Assembly (NCBI GenBank): GCA_964456625.1
Contig: CAYWBO010000004.1
Coordinates: forward strand, 19,372-83,371
DNA length: 64,000 nucleotides
Reading direction: 5' to 3'
Source of the DNA: Sulfidibacterium sp964456625
GTDB lineage: Bacteria > Bacteroidota > Bacteroidia > Bacteroidales > F082
Part shown: positions 34,356 through 42,656 of the stretch, one piece after another
Layout of the letters: every line of letters starts with the position of its first letter
Position numbering within the stretch: the first letter of the stretch is position 1
The notes under the pieces: model-generated
The model's database searches: none
The model's input: only the letters and a program-made list of their open reading frames with translations
What the model was told of the DNA's origin: nothing
Program-made: the position numbers and the translations under genes

Positions 34356-35276
34356 TTAAATCACATGCACTCCTTGCGCGTTTATTCCCGACACATGAAT
34401 TTCATAATCAATGCCACTGTCGGCATAGACCTGTTTCATGGCTTCTGCAACTTTTACGGCGGTTTCCCTGCCTTCGGACAAAGCAAACATCGACGGGCCC
34501 GAACCGGAGATACCGCTTCCCAATGCACCCGCCGCAATGGCAGCTTTTTTAACTTCCGGAAAAAGCGGAATCAGGATGGAACGGATGGGCTCCACAATAA
34601 TATCCTGCAGCGAGCGGCCGATCAAAGCATAATCTTCCATGAACAAACCACTGATCAGACCTGCAATATTTCCCCATTGTGTAACGGCGTCTTTCAGTAA
34701 AACCGACCGCTTCAATATCTTCCGCGCATAAATGGTTTTGACCTCTATCTGCGGATGCAGAATGCTCACAAACAGATTTTTCGGTGACGGGATGGTGATC
34801 ACATCCAGTGGTTCCACGCTTCTGACCAGTGTGAAACCTCCATAAAGTGCCGGTGCCGTATTATCGGCGTGTGGAACGCCAGACGCCAACGCTTCGCCCA
34901 GCATCGAGAATTCCACCAGTTCATGCATGGTAAAAACATCGTCGAAGATCTTGTTCATCCCGAAGGCAGCCCCGGACGCACTGGCGGCGCTGGACCCTAT
35001 GCCACTTCCGGGTTTGATGCCTTTTTTGATCGTCATCTTTATACCATACGGCGGTTGCACTTTCCTGAGCATGGCCAGGGCCACTACGCCCGCCACATTT
35101 TCCTCCGGCACCGTCGAGAGGTCACTGTTTCCGGTCATTTCGATGACCAGTCCCTGTTGGGAAGTTTTTTCAAAAATCATTTCGTCCCCGACCGCTTCCA
35201 GCGCAAAGCCCAGAATATCGAAAGCACAACTGACATTGGCCACCGTGGCCGGGGAGAAAATCTTTACTTCATCCAT
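34356..35276 (-). CDS. thrB: Homoserine kinase
   Basis: 306-aa GHMP-family kinase phosphorylating homoserine. N-terminal FSPATVANVSCAFDILGFAL and the ATP loop KPGSGIGSSAASASGAAFG are diagnostic. The C-terminal GSGISGSGPSMFAL motif is present. It lies 32 bp after thrA and 18 bp before thrC, so it belongs to the Thr operon under the leader-peptide control at 37866-37970. Confidence 0.97.
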   Translation of the reverse strand: MDEVKIFSPATVANVSCAFDILGFALEAVGDEMIFEKTSQQGLVIEMTGNSDLSTVPEENVAGVVALAMLRKVQPPYGIKMTIKKGIKPGSGIGSSAASASGAAFGMNKIFDDVFTMHELVEFSMLGEALASGVPHADNTAPALYGGFTLVRSVEPLDVITIPSPKNLFVSILHPQIEVKTIYARKILKRSVLLKDAVTQWGNIAGLISGLFMEDYALIGRSLQDIIVEPIRSILIPLFPEVKKAAIAAGALGSGISGSGPSMFALSEGRETAVKVAEAMKQVYADSGIDYEIHVSGINAQGVHVI

Positions 35277-35308
35277 GAATTTTATTTTAATGATGAAAAT
35301 TACGTTTT

Positions 35309-37756
35309 TTATTGATTTACAACGGAAATTATATCGGCAAAAACACCGGAAGCCGTTACGGAGGCACCGGCACCGGCGCCTTTCACCACCAAGGGCTGCT
35401 CGTCGTATCTCTTTGAATAGATCAGCACAATATTGTCTTTGCCGTCCAGCTGATAATAGGGCTGCGAAGCGTCCACCTGACGAAGTCCTACCCGGGTTTT
35501 TCCGCTGTCAAGTTCCGCTACGTAGCGCAATTTTGTGTTCTGATTTTCGGCTTTCTTTCTGATCTCTTCAAAATAAGCATCATAATCCGGCAGAGCTTCC
35601 ATAAATTCGCTGACTGTTTTCATCTTCATCAGCGGCTCCGGCATAAAAGACTCATTTCCCACGGACTCGAATTCCAGGGGAATACCGCATTCTCTTCCAA
35701 GGATCAGTATTTTACGCATCACATCCTGACCACTCAGATCGATACGCGGATCAGGTTCGGTATATCCTTCTTTGATCGCCTGCTGTACCACATCCGAAAA
35801 GGATACTCCTTCCACAAAATGGTTGAAAATAAAGTTCAGGCTTCCCGACAAAACAGCCTGGATGCGAAATACCTTGTCGCCGCTCTTCATCATTCCCTGA
35901 AGTGTTTTCAGAACCGGTAAACCCGCACCCACATTGGTTTCATACAGATATTTTACATTTCTGGCTTTCGCCAGATTGTTCAGACTTCTGTAATTTTCAT
36001 AGGGTGAGGAAGCGGCAATTTTGTTGGAGGCTACCACCGAAATACTCTGTTGCAAAACACTTTCATACAACCCGGCAATGGAAGCGCTGGCGGTATTGTC
36101 CACGAAAACCGAGTTACGAAGATTCATCTCTTTCATTTTCTGAAGAAATGCCTGTCGTGACATCACCTCCCCTTTCTCCAGCAAATCGCTTTTCCAGTGA
36201 TCCATGTCCACCGACTTTTCATCAAAGAGCATCTTTCGGCTGTTGGCCAATCCGACGACTTTGATCTCCAAAGCGTATTCATTCCTCAGATATTCGTATT
36301 GTTCGTGTATCTGCTCCAGCAAAGCACTTCCCACATTTCCCACACCCACCATAAAAAGGTGTACTTTTTTGTATTTCGACAGAAAAAAAGTCTCGTGCAA
36401 TACATTCAATGCTTTCGTTACATCCTGATCGGAAACCACCAAAGAGATATTCCTTTCCGTAGAACCCTGGGCAATGGCCCGGATGTTGATTCCGTTTTTC
36501 CCCAGGGCATTGAAAGCCTTGCCGCTCAAGCCAACTGAGGATTTCATTTTATCGCCTACCAGGGCTATCACCGAAAGGTTCTCCTCCATGAGCAAAGGAT
36601 CGATTTTAGTCAGCACCATTTCGTTTTCAAACTCCTTATCAACCACATGCTTTGCCCGCTTTAAATCCGTCTTGCTGATGGCAACGGTAATGGAATGTTC
36701 CGAAGACGCCTGGGTAATAAAGATGACATTGACTTTCTCTCTCGACAGCGTGGAGAAGAACCGGGCGGCAATTCCGGTGACGCCCACCATCCCTGCTCCA
36801 GTCAAAGTAAGCATGACAATTTTATCTACATGCGACAGGCCTTTGATGGCATGCCCGTTTTGCTTTCCTTCGCGGCATATAAGCGTTCCCGCACCCTCCG
36901 GCCGGAATGTGTTTTTTATCCACAACGGGATATTCTTTCGCATCACCGGCTGCAGCGTCGGCGGAAAGATGACACGGGCACCGAAGTGTGAAAGCTCCAT
37001 GACTTCTTCATAAGACATTTTTTCGAGCGGCAGGGCTGTCTCCACCAGGTTTGGATCCGCCGTCATCACGCCATCCACATCGGTCCATATCTCGAGTTCC
37101 GAAGCCGCTACGGCTGCCGCTAAAATGGCTGCCGTGTAGTCGGAACCTCCACGCCCCAGGGTGGTATCATGGCCGTCAGACGACCGGGCGATGAACCCCG
37201 GTACGAAAACATGGTCATTGATTTCTTTTATTCGCCGGGATATTTGCTTCTCGGTACGGTCAAAAAGCACCTGGGCCCCTCCGTAAGATTCGTCCGTTAA
37301 GATCAGCTCACGGGCATCCAGCAAAGTGGTAGGTATCTTATGATAATTCAGCGCAGCAGAAATAATCACCGCCGACAGCCTTTCGCCAAAACCCAACAGA
37401 TAATCACGGGTTTTTGGGAACATCTCGTGCAGCAGGGAAATTCCGTTGCACAGATCATCCAGTTCATTGAGAAGGATCTTGATCTCACCGATGATGGAAC
37501 TTTGACCTTTCAACGGGAAGATCTCACTGATGGCACGAAAATGTCTTTCGCTGATCTCGTTCAGCGTTACCTGATAATTCGGGTCTCCCTTTCGTGATTG
37601 TTCGCCGCACTCTTCCAGCAAATTCGTAATTCCGCCCATCGCAGAGGCTACGAGGACCAGCTGCTCACCATGGTGCTGCTTTTTTACGATTTCTATAACT
37701 TTCAGTATGTTTTCTGCGCTGGCAACAGAACTTCCTCCAAATTTTAAAACTTTCAT
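35309..37756 (-). CDS. thrA: Bifunctional aspartokinase / homoserine dehydrogenase
   Basis: 815-aa fusion that catalyses the first and third steps from aspartate to homoserine. Start at 37756 (MKVLKFGGSSVASAENILKV); the frame extends 7 codons upstream but KFGGSSV is normally at the N-terminus. Aspartokinase occupies about 1-300, with GRGGSDYTAAILAAAVAASE. Two ACT domains lie at about 315-455 (MVGVTGIAARFFSTLSREKV, KSSVGLSGKAFNALG), the usual site of threonine feedback. Homoserine dehydrogenase is about 460-815 (FMVGVGNVGSALLEQI, VLSGSLNFIFN). First gene of thrABC. Confidence 0.97.
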   Translation of the reverse strand: MKVLKFGGSSVASAENILKVIEIVKKQHHGEQLVLVASAMGGITNLLEECGEQSRKGDPNYQVTLNEISERHFRAISEIFPLKGQSSIIGEIKILLNELDDLCNGISLLHEMFPKTRDYLLGFGERLSAVIISAALNYHKIPTTLLDARELILTDESYGGAQVLFDRTEKQISRRIKEINDHVFVPGFIARSSDGHDTTLGRGGSDYTAAILAAAVAASELEIWTDVDGVMTADPNLVETALPLEKMSYEEVMELSHFGARVIFPPTLQPVMRKNIPLWIKNTFRPEGAGTLICREGKQNGHAIKGLSHVDKIVMLTLTGAGMVGVTGIAARFFSTLSREKVNVIFITQASSEHSITVAISKTDLKRAKHVVDKEFENEMVLTKIDPLLMEENLSVIALVGDKMKSSVGLSGKAFNALGKNGINIRAIAQGSTERNISLVVSDQDVTKALNVLHETFFLSKYKKVHLFMVGVGNVGSALLEQIHEQYEYLRNEYALEIKVVGLANSRKMLFDEKSVDMDHWKSDLLEKGEVMSRQAFLQKMKEMNLRNSVFVDNTASASIAGLYESVLQQSISVVASNKIAASSPYENYRSLNNLAKARNVKYLYETNVGAGLPVLKTLQGMMKSGDKVFRIQAVLSGSLNFIFNHFVEGVSFSDVVQQAIKEGYTEPDPRIDLSGQDVMRKILILGRECGIPLEFESVGNESFMPEPLMKMKTVSEFMEALPDYDAYFEEIRKKAENQNTKLRYVAELDSGKTRVGLRQVDASQPYYQLDGKDNIVLIYSKRYDEQPLVVKGAGAGASVTASGVFADIISVVNQ

Positions 37757-37768
37757 TTTGAAAAATTT

Positions 37769-37865
37769 TGATAACAAGAAAAACCTGCAACGGGAGAGGT
37801 TCTCCTTTTAGTTTTTTAAATAAATGCCGTGAAATGTGTCCTTCCGCCTTAGGCGGTAAAATAAT
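37769..37865 (-). promoter_or_regulatory. Putative thr attenuator between leader peptide and thrA
   Basis: Downstream of the leader peptide the minus strand holds CCGCC-TTA-GGCGG-type hairpin (37844-37856). Next come GGAGA/TCTCC (37793-37805) and, overlapping it, AACCT/AGGTT (37782-37801) followed by GGTTTTTCTTGTT. The last two stems are mutually exclusive, as in an antiterminator/terminator switch. The terminator stem is weak, so the mechanism is an inference. Confidence 0.45.
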
Positions 37866-37970
37866 CTATACCCCCAAGGGGGTTGAGGTAAAGGAGGTAA
37901 AACGGCACATTGTAGTGGTCCCCTCGGTGCGCCCTCGCCCGGCGGTAGTAAAAAGAGACCCTGTGTGCAT
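37866..37970 (-). CDS. Threonine-rich leader peptide of thrABC
   Basis: 34-codon minus-strand frame: M-H-T-G-S-L-F-T-T-A-G-R-G-R-T-E-G, then TTTMCRFTSFTSTPLGV and TAG. Ten of 34 residues are threonine, including TTT and TT runs. It lies 28 nt after a likely transcription start and about 110 bp before thrA. The stop codon sits beside a CCCCC/GGGGG hairpin (37870-37883). Classical thr attenuation uses such peptides: ribosomes stall when charged tRNA-Thr is scarce. This fits transcription attenuation of threonine biosynthesis. The Thr codons are mostly ACC, ACT and ACA. Confidence 0.72.
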   Translation of the reverse strand: MHTGSLFTTAGRGRTEGTTTMCRFTSFTSTPLGV

Positions 37971-38003
37971 CACGTTTTTCAAACTCAGATTATTTGCTTG
38001 GGG

Positions 38004-38011
38004 TAAAAGTA
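38004..38011 (-). promoter_or_regulatory. thr operon promoter -7 box
   Basis: TACTTTTA on the minus strand, one mismatch to TAnnTTTG. It would place the transcript start about 25-30 nt before the leader peptide ATG. Confidence 0.45.
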
Positions 38012-38174
38012 GAAAAATTCTTTCGGTTCTTACAGGAAGGCCATTTTAATCTTCCCGTAAAAGGCAATCCGGGGCATGCTATTGCCCTTACCATCATAAT
38101 TCAAACCATTGCGAAAGCATGCGTCACCATGCCGGGTCAAATTATCAAACCCATTCTTACTGACGGAATTCAGG

Positions 38175-40354
38175 TTATTTCGCCACAATCTCTCTTGTCT
38201 TTCCGCTTGTCAGGGTAAAATGGACGGACTTTTGCCCGACAATGATAAAAGTAACCTTCCTTTTAGTCGGCATGTTTTCATATCCCTTTCCGGAAACGGT
38301 AAAAGTAAATTTCTCACCATCATCCGTACTGAATTTCAACAACTGATAATCCCCGGCTTTATAAGCGTCAAAAGTCTTTCCGTCATCTTCATACATTACG
38401 CCATCCGAACTTTTTCCCGGTAAGGGGAAATACAAAACCGTGAGTTCTTTCGATGAATAATAATCGGTGGAATTCACCGCATGAACCATCGGGATAAAAG
38501 CGCCGGCTTTTACAAAAATCGGAATGGTTTCCAGGTCGACAGGAACCGTGATCCATTTTCCGCCTTCAAATTTCTGATGATCCCACCAACCGTACCACAG
38601 CCCTTTCGGAAGATAGACTTTCAGGCTCTTAACGCCAGGATTCAAAACCGGCGCCACCAGGAAATCGGGTCCGAAGAAATATTCATCGATCACGGAATAA
38701 GCCGTGCTGTCATCGGGATATTCAAAGAAAAGCGGACGGATAATGGGAGTGCCTTCCACGTCGGTATGCCAGGCCACCGTATAGATATAGGGCAACAGAC
38801 GGTAGCGCAGTTTCATGAAATCGCGTACAATGCGCTGGGTGGTATCATTAAAGAAAATGGGTTCCGAAGGGATCACCGAACCGTGAGGTCTTAGCACCGG
38901 CGTGAAACAGGCAAACTGTAGCCAACGGGTGTAGAGTTCGTTGTCTTTTACGCCCATGGCGAAACCGCCGGCATCGGCGTGAATGAACGGGATCCCGCTC
39001 ATACTCATATTTTCCATCACCGGAAGCTGTGCCTGCAATCCACTCCAACTGCGGGAAATATCTCCTGACCACGGAAAGACAGAAAAGCGCTGAGAGCCGG
39101 CATATCCGGCACGGTTCAGGTCAAAGAGCCTCGTTTCAGGATAATTTTTTCTGTAACGGTCATAAAGTAATTTTTCCCAGTAAAAAGCATACAGATTCCT
39201 TACCTGATCAGCTTTGCCGCTCACAAAATACTGATGCTCAGATATGGTTTCAGGTTCGCCCAGATCGCCCCACCATCCAGCCACACCGTTTTTGATCTGC
39301 TTGTTGTACTGATCCCAGAACCAGTTCCTGGCCACCGGTTTAAAAATGTCAATCAAACTCGCAAGGCCGAAATAAAACCTGGTATTTACGAATGTCTGTC
39401 CCAGACTGTCTGTCGAGAAAATTCCCAGCTTTTTTCCGATCTGATAGTGCCTCAGCGTGTCAATAACGTACGGTTCCGTGACCAAAATCGTCTTAACTCC
39501 TTTTTTCCTGAAGTTGGCAATCATTTGTTTGGGATCAGGCCAGCGCGGTTTATACCAGTGCAGTTCACCGAGATATCCTTTGATGTCATTGCCAAACCAG
39601 TAAAAATCAAAAATCATGGCATCCATGGGAAAATCTGCGGCCTGCATGGCGCTGGCGATGGAATCAGCCTCGCTCTGGTTTTGGTATGCCATCCNNNNNN
39701 NNNNNNNNNNNNNNNNNNNNNNNNNNNNNNNNNNNNNNNNNNNNNNNNNNNNNNNNNNNNNNNNNNNNNNNNNNNNNNNNNNNNNNNNNNNNNNTGATTG
39801 AAAAGCTGAAAATAGTGACCTTTCAATGCTGTCACCGCACGTTCTCCAAGCCCGTAGTAATGTTCGTCCTTACCGATCCGAAACTGTAGACCAGTTTGTT
39901 TGCCTTTTTCAAAAAAGCCTTTGTCTTCTTTGAGGAGGGTATCGTCATGATAGACATAACTGGCATAAAACGGATCTTTGTGAAAGATGATCTGCAGGCT
40001 GTCAGACTGAAATCTCAGATAACCCGGTTCGTCCGTTACACTGACCTTAGTATCTTTTGTCTGCAGGACCACGGCCACACAGGAATCTTTGGTTGGCACT
40101 GTAGTTGGAAAATCCTTGATCCTGGCCATTTTGGGCTCGTAGAAAAAACTCTGAACCAGTCCGTGGTTCGTTTCAATGTTCAAAACACCTTTGGCAAAAG
40201 TATAAGACAGCATTTGCCGATGGTTAAACTGATACCCGACCGTATCATTTTTATCAGGTTTCATATTGGATTGCTGAGCAAAGCCCATCCCTGAAAGGAG
40301 GCTAAAAACCAACATGAACAAAAATGTCAGATAAATGCTCCTGTTTTTTCCCAT
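38175..40354 (-). CDS. GH31 alpha-glucosidase/xylosidase, interrupted by assembly gap
   Basis: N-terminal part (40354-39795): signal peptide MGKNRSIYLTFLFMLVFSLL.., then the N-terminal beta domain ending HYYGLGERAVTALKGHYFQL. C-terminal part (39692-38175): barrel with MDAMIFDFYWFGND, nucleophile Asp in GVAGWWGDLGEPE, acid Asp in FPWSGDISRSWSG, and C-terminal sandwich (VMYEDDGKTFDAYKAGDYQL). The two parts are in different frames across the 100 Ns. The residues normally joining them in GH31 proteins are missing, so the gap is a placeholder of unknown true size. The gene lies 89 bp downstream of the SusA-like gene and is probably co-transcribed. Confidence 0.88.
39695..39794. other. Assembly gap of 100 N inside GH31 gene
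   Basis: Exactly 100 unknown bases. The coding frames on either side do not agree across this length, and roughly a hundred residues of GH31 N-domain are absent, so the real distance is probably larger. Confidence 0.97.
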
Positions 40355-40443
40355 ATTACAAAAGGTGTTTTACCTGATTTTTTCAGGCGCGAACATTAAA
40401 AAATCCTATTTGAGGTTACCAAAGCCTCTTGCATTGTGAACGA

Positions 40444-42306
40444 TTACTTTTCCAGCTCCACGATCAGCGGTGACCGGGCGGGAACAGTAATGCTGTCCAA
40501 TTGGTTGATCGCTTCAGACGACATCACCGATTTCCCTTTGGAAAATCCCTTCAGATCGTCGGCAAATCTGGACATATCGACGGTTTTGGGCTCTTTATTG
40601 TTGTTGAGCATCACCATTACCTTTTGGCCCTTGTATGCGCGAAAATATACGTAAATACCATCTTCCACGATATACTGGGTAAGCTTCCCGAACTGGACTG
40701 CCTTATTGGTCTTACGCCAGTTTAAAAGCTTCTCAAGGAAGTTAAACGCATCGTTCTGTTCAGCGGTCCTTCCCCGCGGTGTAAAGGCATTCAGGGAATC
40801 GCCGGGCCATCCGCCGGGAAAATCTTTTCGGGTCACCCCGTCCCCTTTGTTTTTGTCACCTTTCATCAGGATCTCATCAGCAGAATAGATTTCAGGGATC
40901 CCCCGGGTAGTCATCAGGAAAGCCATGGCCATTTTCCAGCTGGTTAGATCTCCGTTCAGCGCCGTAAAAAGTCTCGTCATATCATGGTTATCCGCAAAAA
41001 TGAGCAAATGGCTTGGGTGACTATAAACAAAATCCTGTGCCAGCACATCATATAAACGGGCCAGTCCACTGGTCCATCCATTGGGCTCATTAAAGGCGCT
41101 GCGCATGGCAAAACAAAGCGGAAAGTCCATGGCATTGGTGAGATGTGACTGATATCCGTCGTAATTTCTTTTATTTTGCTGCCAGTAAGCCACGGTAGCC
41201 GGCTGGTCGAACCAGGTTTCACCCACCACTTTAAAATGAGGGTATTCCTGTAAAACGCGTTCCATCCAGTGCGCCAAGAATCCCTTATAAGAATAGGGAT
41301 AGGTATCCTGGCGGATCCCGTCCAGACCGGCATATTCAATCCACCAGATACTGTTCTGGATCAGATAATTGGCTACCAGCGGATTTTTCTGGTTCAGATC
41401 GGCCATGCTCGTATCAAACCAGCCGCCCACCATTTTCTTATAATCGGATTTGGATGCATGCGGATCCGAAACCACGCCACCATGATAATTGGAACGGGTG
41501 AATTCCGGCCACTGGTTGTACCAGTCGTGGGTAGGCAGATCGTTTTTCCAGAAATAGTTGGTGCCACAATGATTGAAAACCATATCCTGAATGACCTTCA
41601 ATCCCATTTTATGGGCATCTTCCACCATTTTCCTATACAACTGATTGGTACCATAACGAGGATCCACTTTATAATAATCCGTCATCGCATAGCCGTGATA
41701 ACTGGTACGGGGCTGGTTGTCTTCCATCAGCGGCGTAGGCCAGATGGCGGTGGCACCCAGGTTTTTAATGTATTGCAGATGATTGATGATCCCCTGGATA
41801 TCTCCACCGTGTCTTCCGTTAGGATCTTTCCGGTTTGCCTGTTCCAGCATGCCGGGCATGTTATCGTTGCCGGGATCTCCGTTTGAAAACCGATCGGGCA
41901 TCAGCAGATAAATCACATCCGAATTATTAAACCCCCGGTGAAGTTTTGGATTCAGACTTCTTTTGTTCAACGCATATGCGTAAACGGCTTTGTCCCCTTT
42001 CCCATCCTTAAAATGGATTTGCATAGTTCCCGGTTGTGCATCCTTTTTAATAACCAGGTTCAGGAACAAATAGTCAGGACTTTCCACATGCGTCACACTT
42101 TCCAGCACCACGCCGGGATAATCGATAACGGGTTGAGTTTTCGAAATTTCATGGCCGAAAACCATCAATTGCAGATGAGGGTCGTGCATGCCTACCCACC
42201 ACGATGGCGGATCAATCCGCTGAAGTGACACTTTTTGTGCTTTTACATTAAAACTGCAAAAAACCACCAGCAGAGACACAAAGACTGATTTGGTAAATAT
42301 CTTCAT
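40444..42306 (-). CDS. GH13 neopullulanase/cyclomaltodextrinase, SusA-like
   Basis: 620-aa periplasmic glycosidase with signal peptide (MKIFTKSVFVSLLVVFCSFN..). The N-terminal domain SLQRIDPPSWWVGMHDPHLQ is typical of the Bacteroidetes SusA/cyclomaltodextrinase group. GH13 motifs: DMVFNHCG, LDGIRQDTYPY (nucleophile Asp), VVGETWF (acid Glu), FADNHDMTR (Asp). It would cut maltooligosaccharides taken up through the outer membrane. It is divergent from the TreS-like gene, with shared operators in between, and first gene of a unit with the gapped GH31. Confidence 0.95.
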   Translation of the reverse strand: MKIFTKSVFVSLLVVFCSFNVKAQKVSLQRIDPPSWWVGMHDPHLQLMVFGHEISKTQPVIDYPGVVLESVTHVESPDYLFLNLVIKKDAQPGTMQIHFKDGKGDKAVYAYALNKRSLNPKLHRGFNNSDVIYLLMPDRFSNGDPGNDNMPGMLEQANRKDPNGRHGGDIQGIINHLQYIKNLGATAIWPTPLMEDNQPRTSYHGYAMTDYYKVDPRYGTNQLYRKMVEDAHKMGLKVIQDMVFNHCGTNYFWKNDLPTHDWYNQWPEFTRSNYHGGVVSDPHASKSDYKKMVGGWFDTSMADLNQKNPLVANYLIQNSIWWIEYAGLDGIRQDTYPYSYKGFLAHWMERVLQEYPHFKVVGETWFDQPATVAYWQQNKRNYDGYQSHLTNAMDFPLCFAMRSAFNEPNGWTSGLARLYDVLAQDFVYSHPSHLLIFADNHDMTRLFTALNGDLTSWKMAMAFLMTTRGIPEIYSADEILMKGDKNKGDGVTRKDFPGGWPGDSLNAFTPRGRTAEQNDAFNFLEKLLNWRKTNKAVQFGKLTQYIVEDGIYVYFRAYKGQKVMVMLNNNKEPKTVDMSRFADDLKGFSKGKSVMSSEAINQLDSITVPARSPLIVELEK

Positions 42307-42383
42307 TATTTTAAAATTTTGGGATAATAAATTTCGTTTGTCGTTATCTTAATTTCTTTGAAAAAGCGGCTTAAGTCTATTCG

Positions 42384-42400
42384 ACACTAACTTAGTGTAT
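42384..42400. promoter_or_regulatory. Palindrome ACACTAAcTTAGTGT in divergent promoter region
   Basis: Perfect 7-bp arms around one C (42384-42398), 78 bp upstream of the SusA-like start. The right half AACTTAGTGTAT recurs at 42569 and, inverted, at 32986. Confidence 0.55.
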
Positions 42401-42521
42401 AGAAATTATCTGTATGTATTGCTATCAAAAATAGCAAAATATCAGGTTGAGATCACCTGCGCACCATTGCATCTGCTTAAAACCGTTGATAATTAATTTC
42501 CGCCAATTTCATCCTCCTATC

Positions 42522-42533
42522 GCAAACGTTTGA
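42522..42533. promoter_or_regulatory. LacI-family operator GCAAACGTTTGA
   Basis: Sits in TATCGCAAACGTTTGATATC between the divergent GH13 genes. Same core as at 32970; the same two half-sites occur further apart at 50119-50146. Confidence 0.65.
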
Positions 42534-42568
42534 TATCGACTAAAGTTAATTTTTTGTAAAGTTTTAAA

Positions 42569-42629
42569 GACTTAGTGTATTTTGCGTTTTCCCGAATCCG
42601 TAATGTATAAACCCATTTCTGTACCTTTG
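42569..42629 (+). promoter_or_regulatory. Promoter region of the TreS-like GH13 gene
   Basis: GACTTAGTGTAT (42569-42580) lies 41 bp upstream of the -7 box TACCTTTG (42622-42629). The -7 box lies downstream of the ATG at 42582, so translation starts at 42657. Confidence 0.6.
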
Positions 42630-42656
42630 TGCTGTTATGAGATTCAACTTTTATTT

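Noticed and set aside
37871..37883. CCCCC/GGGGG hairpin as a terminator of the thr leader
   Set aside because: No T-run follows and the arms overlap the leader peptide stop; it may be a pause hairpin but not a terminator by itself.
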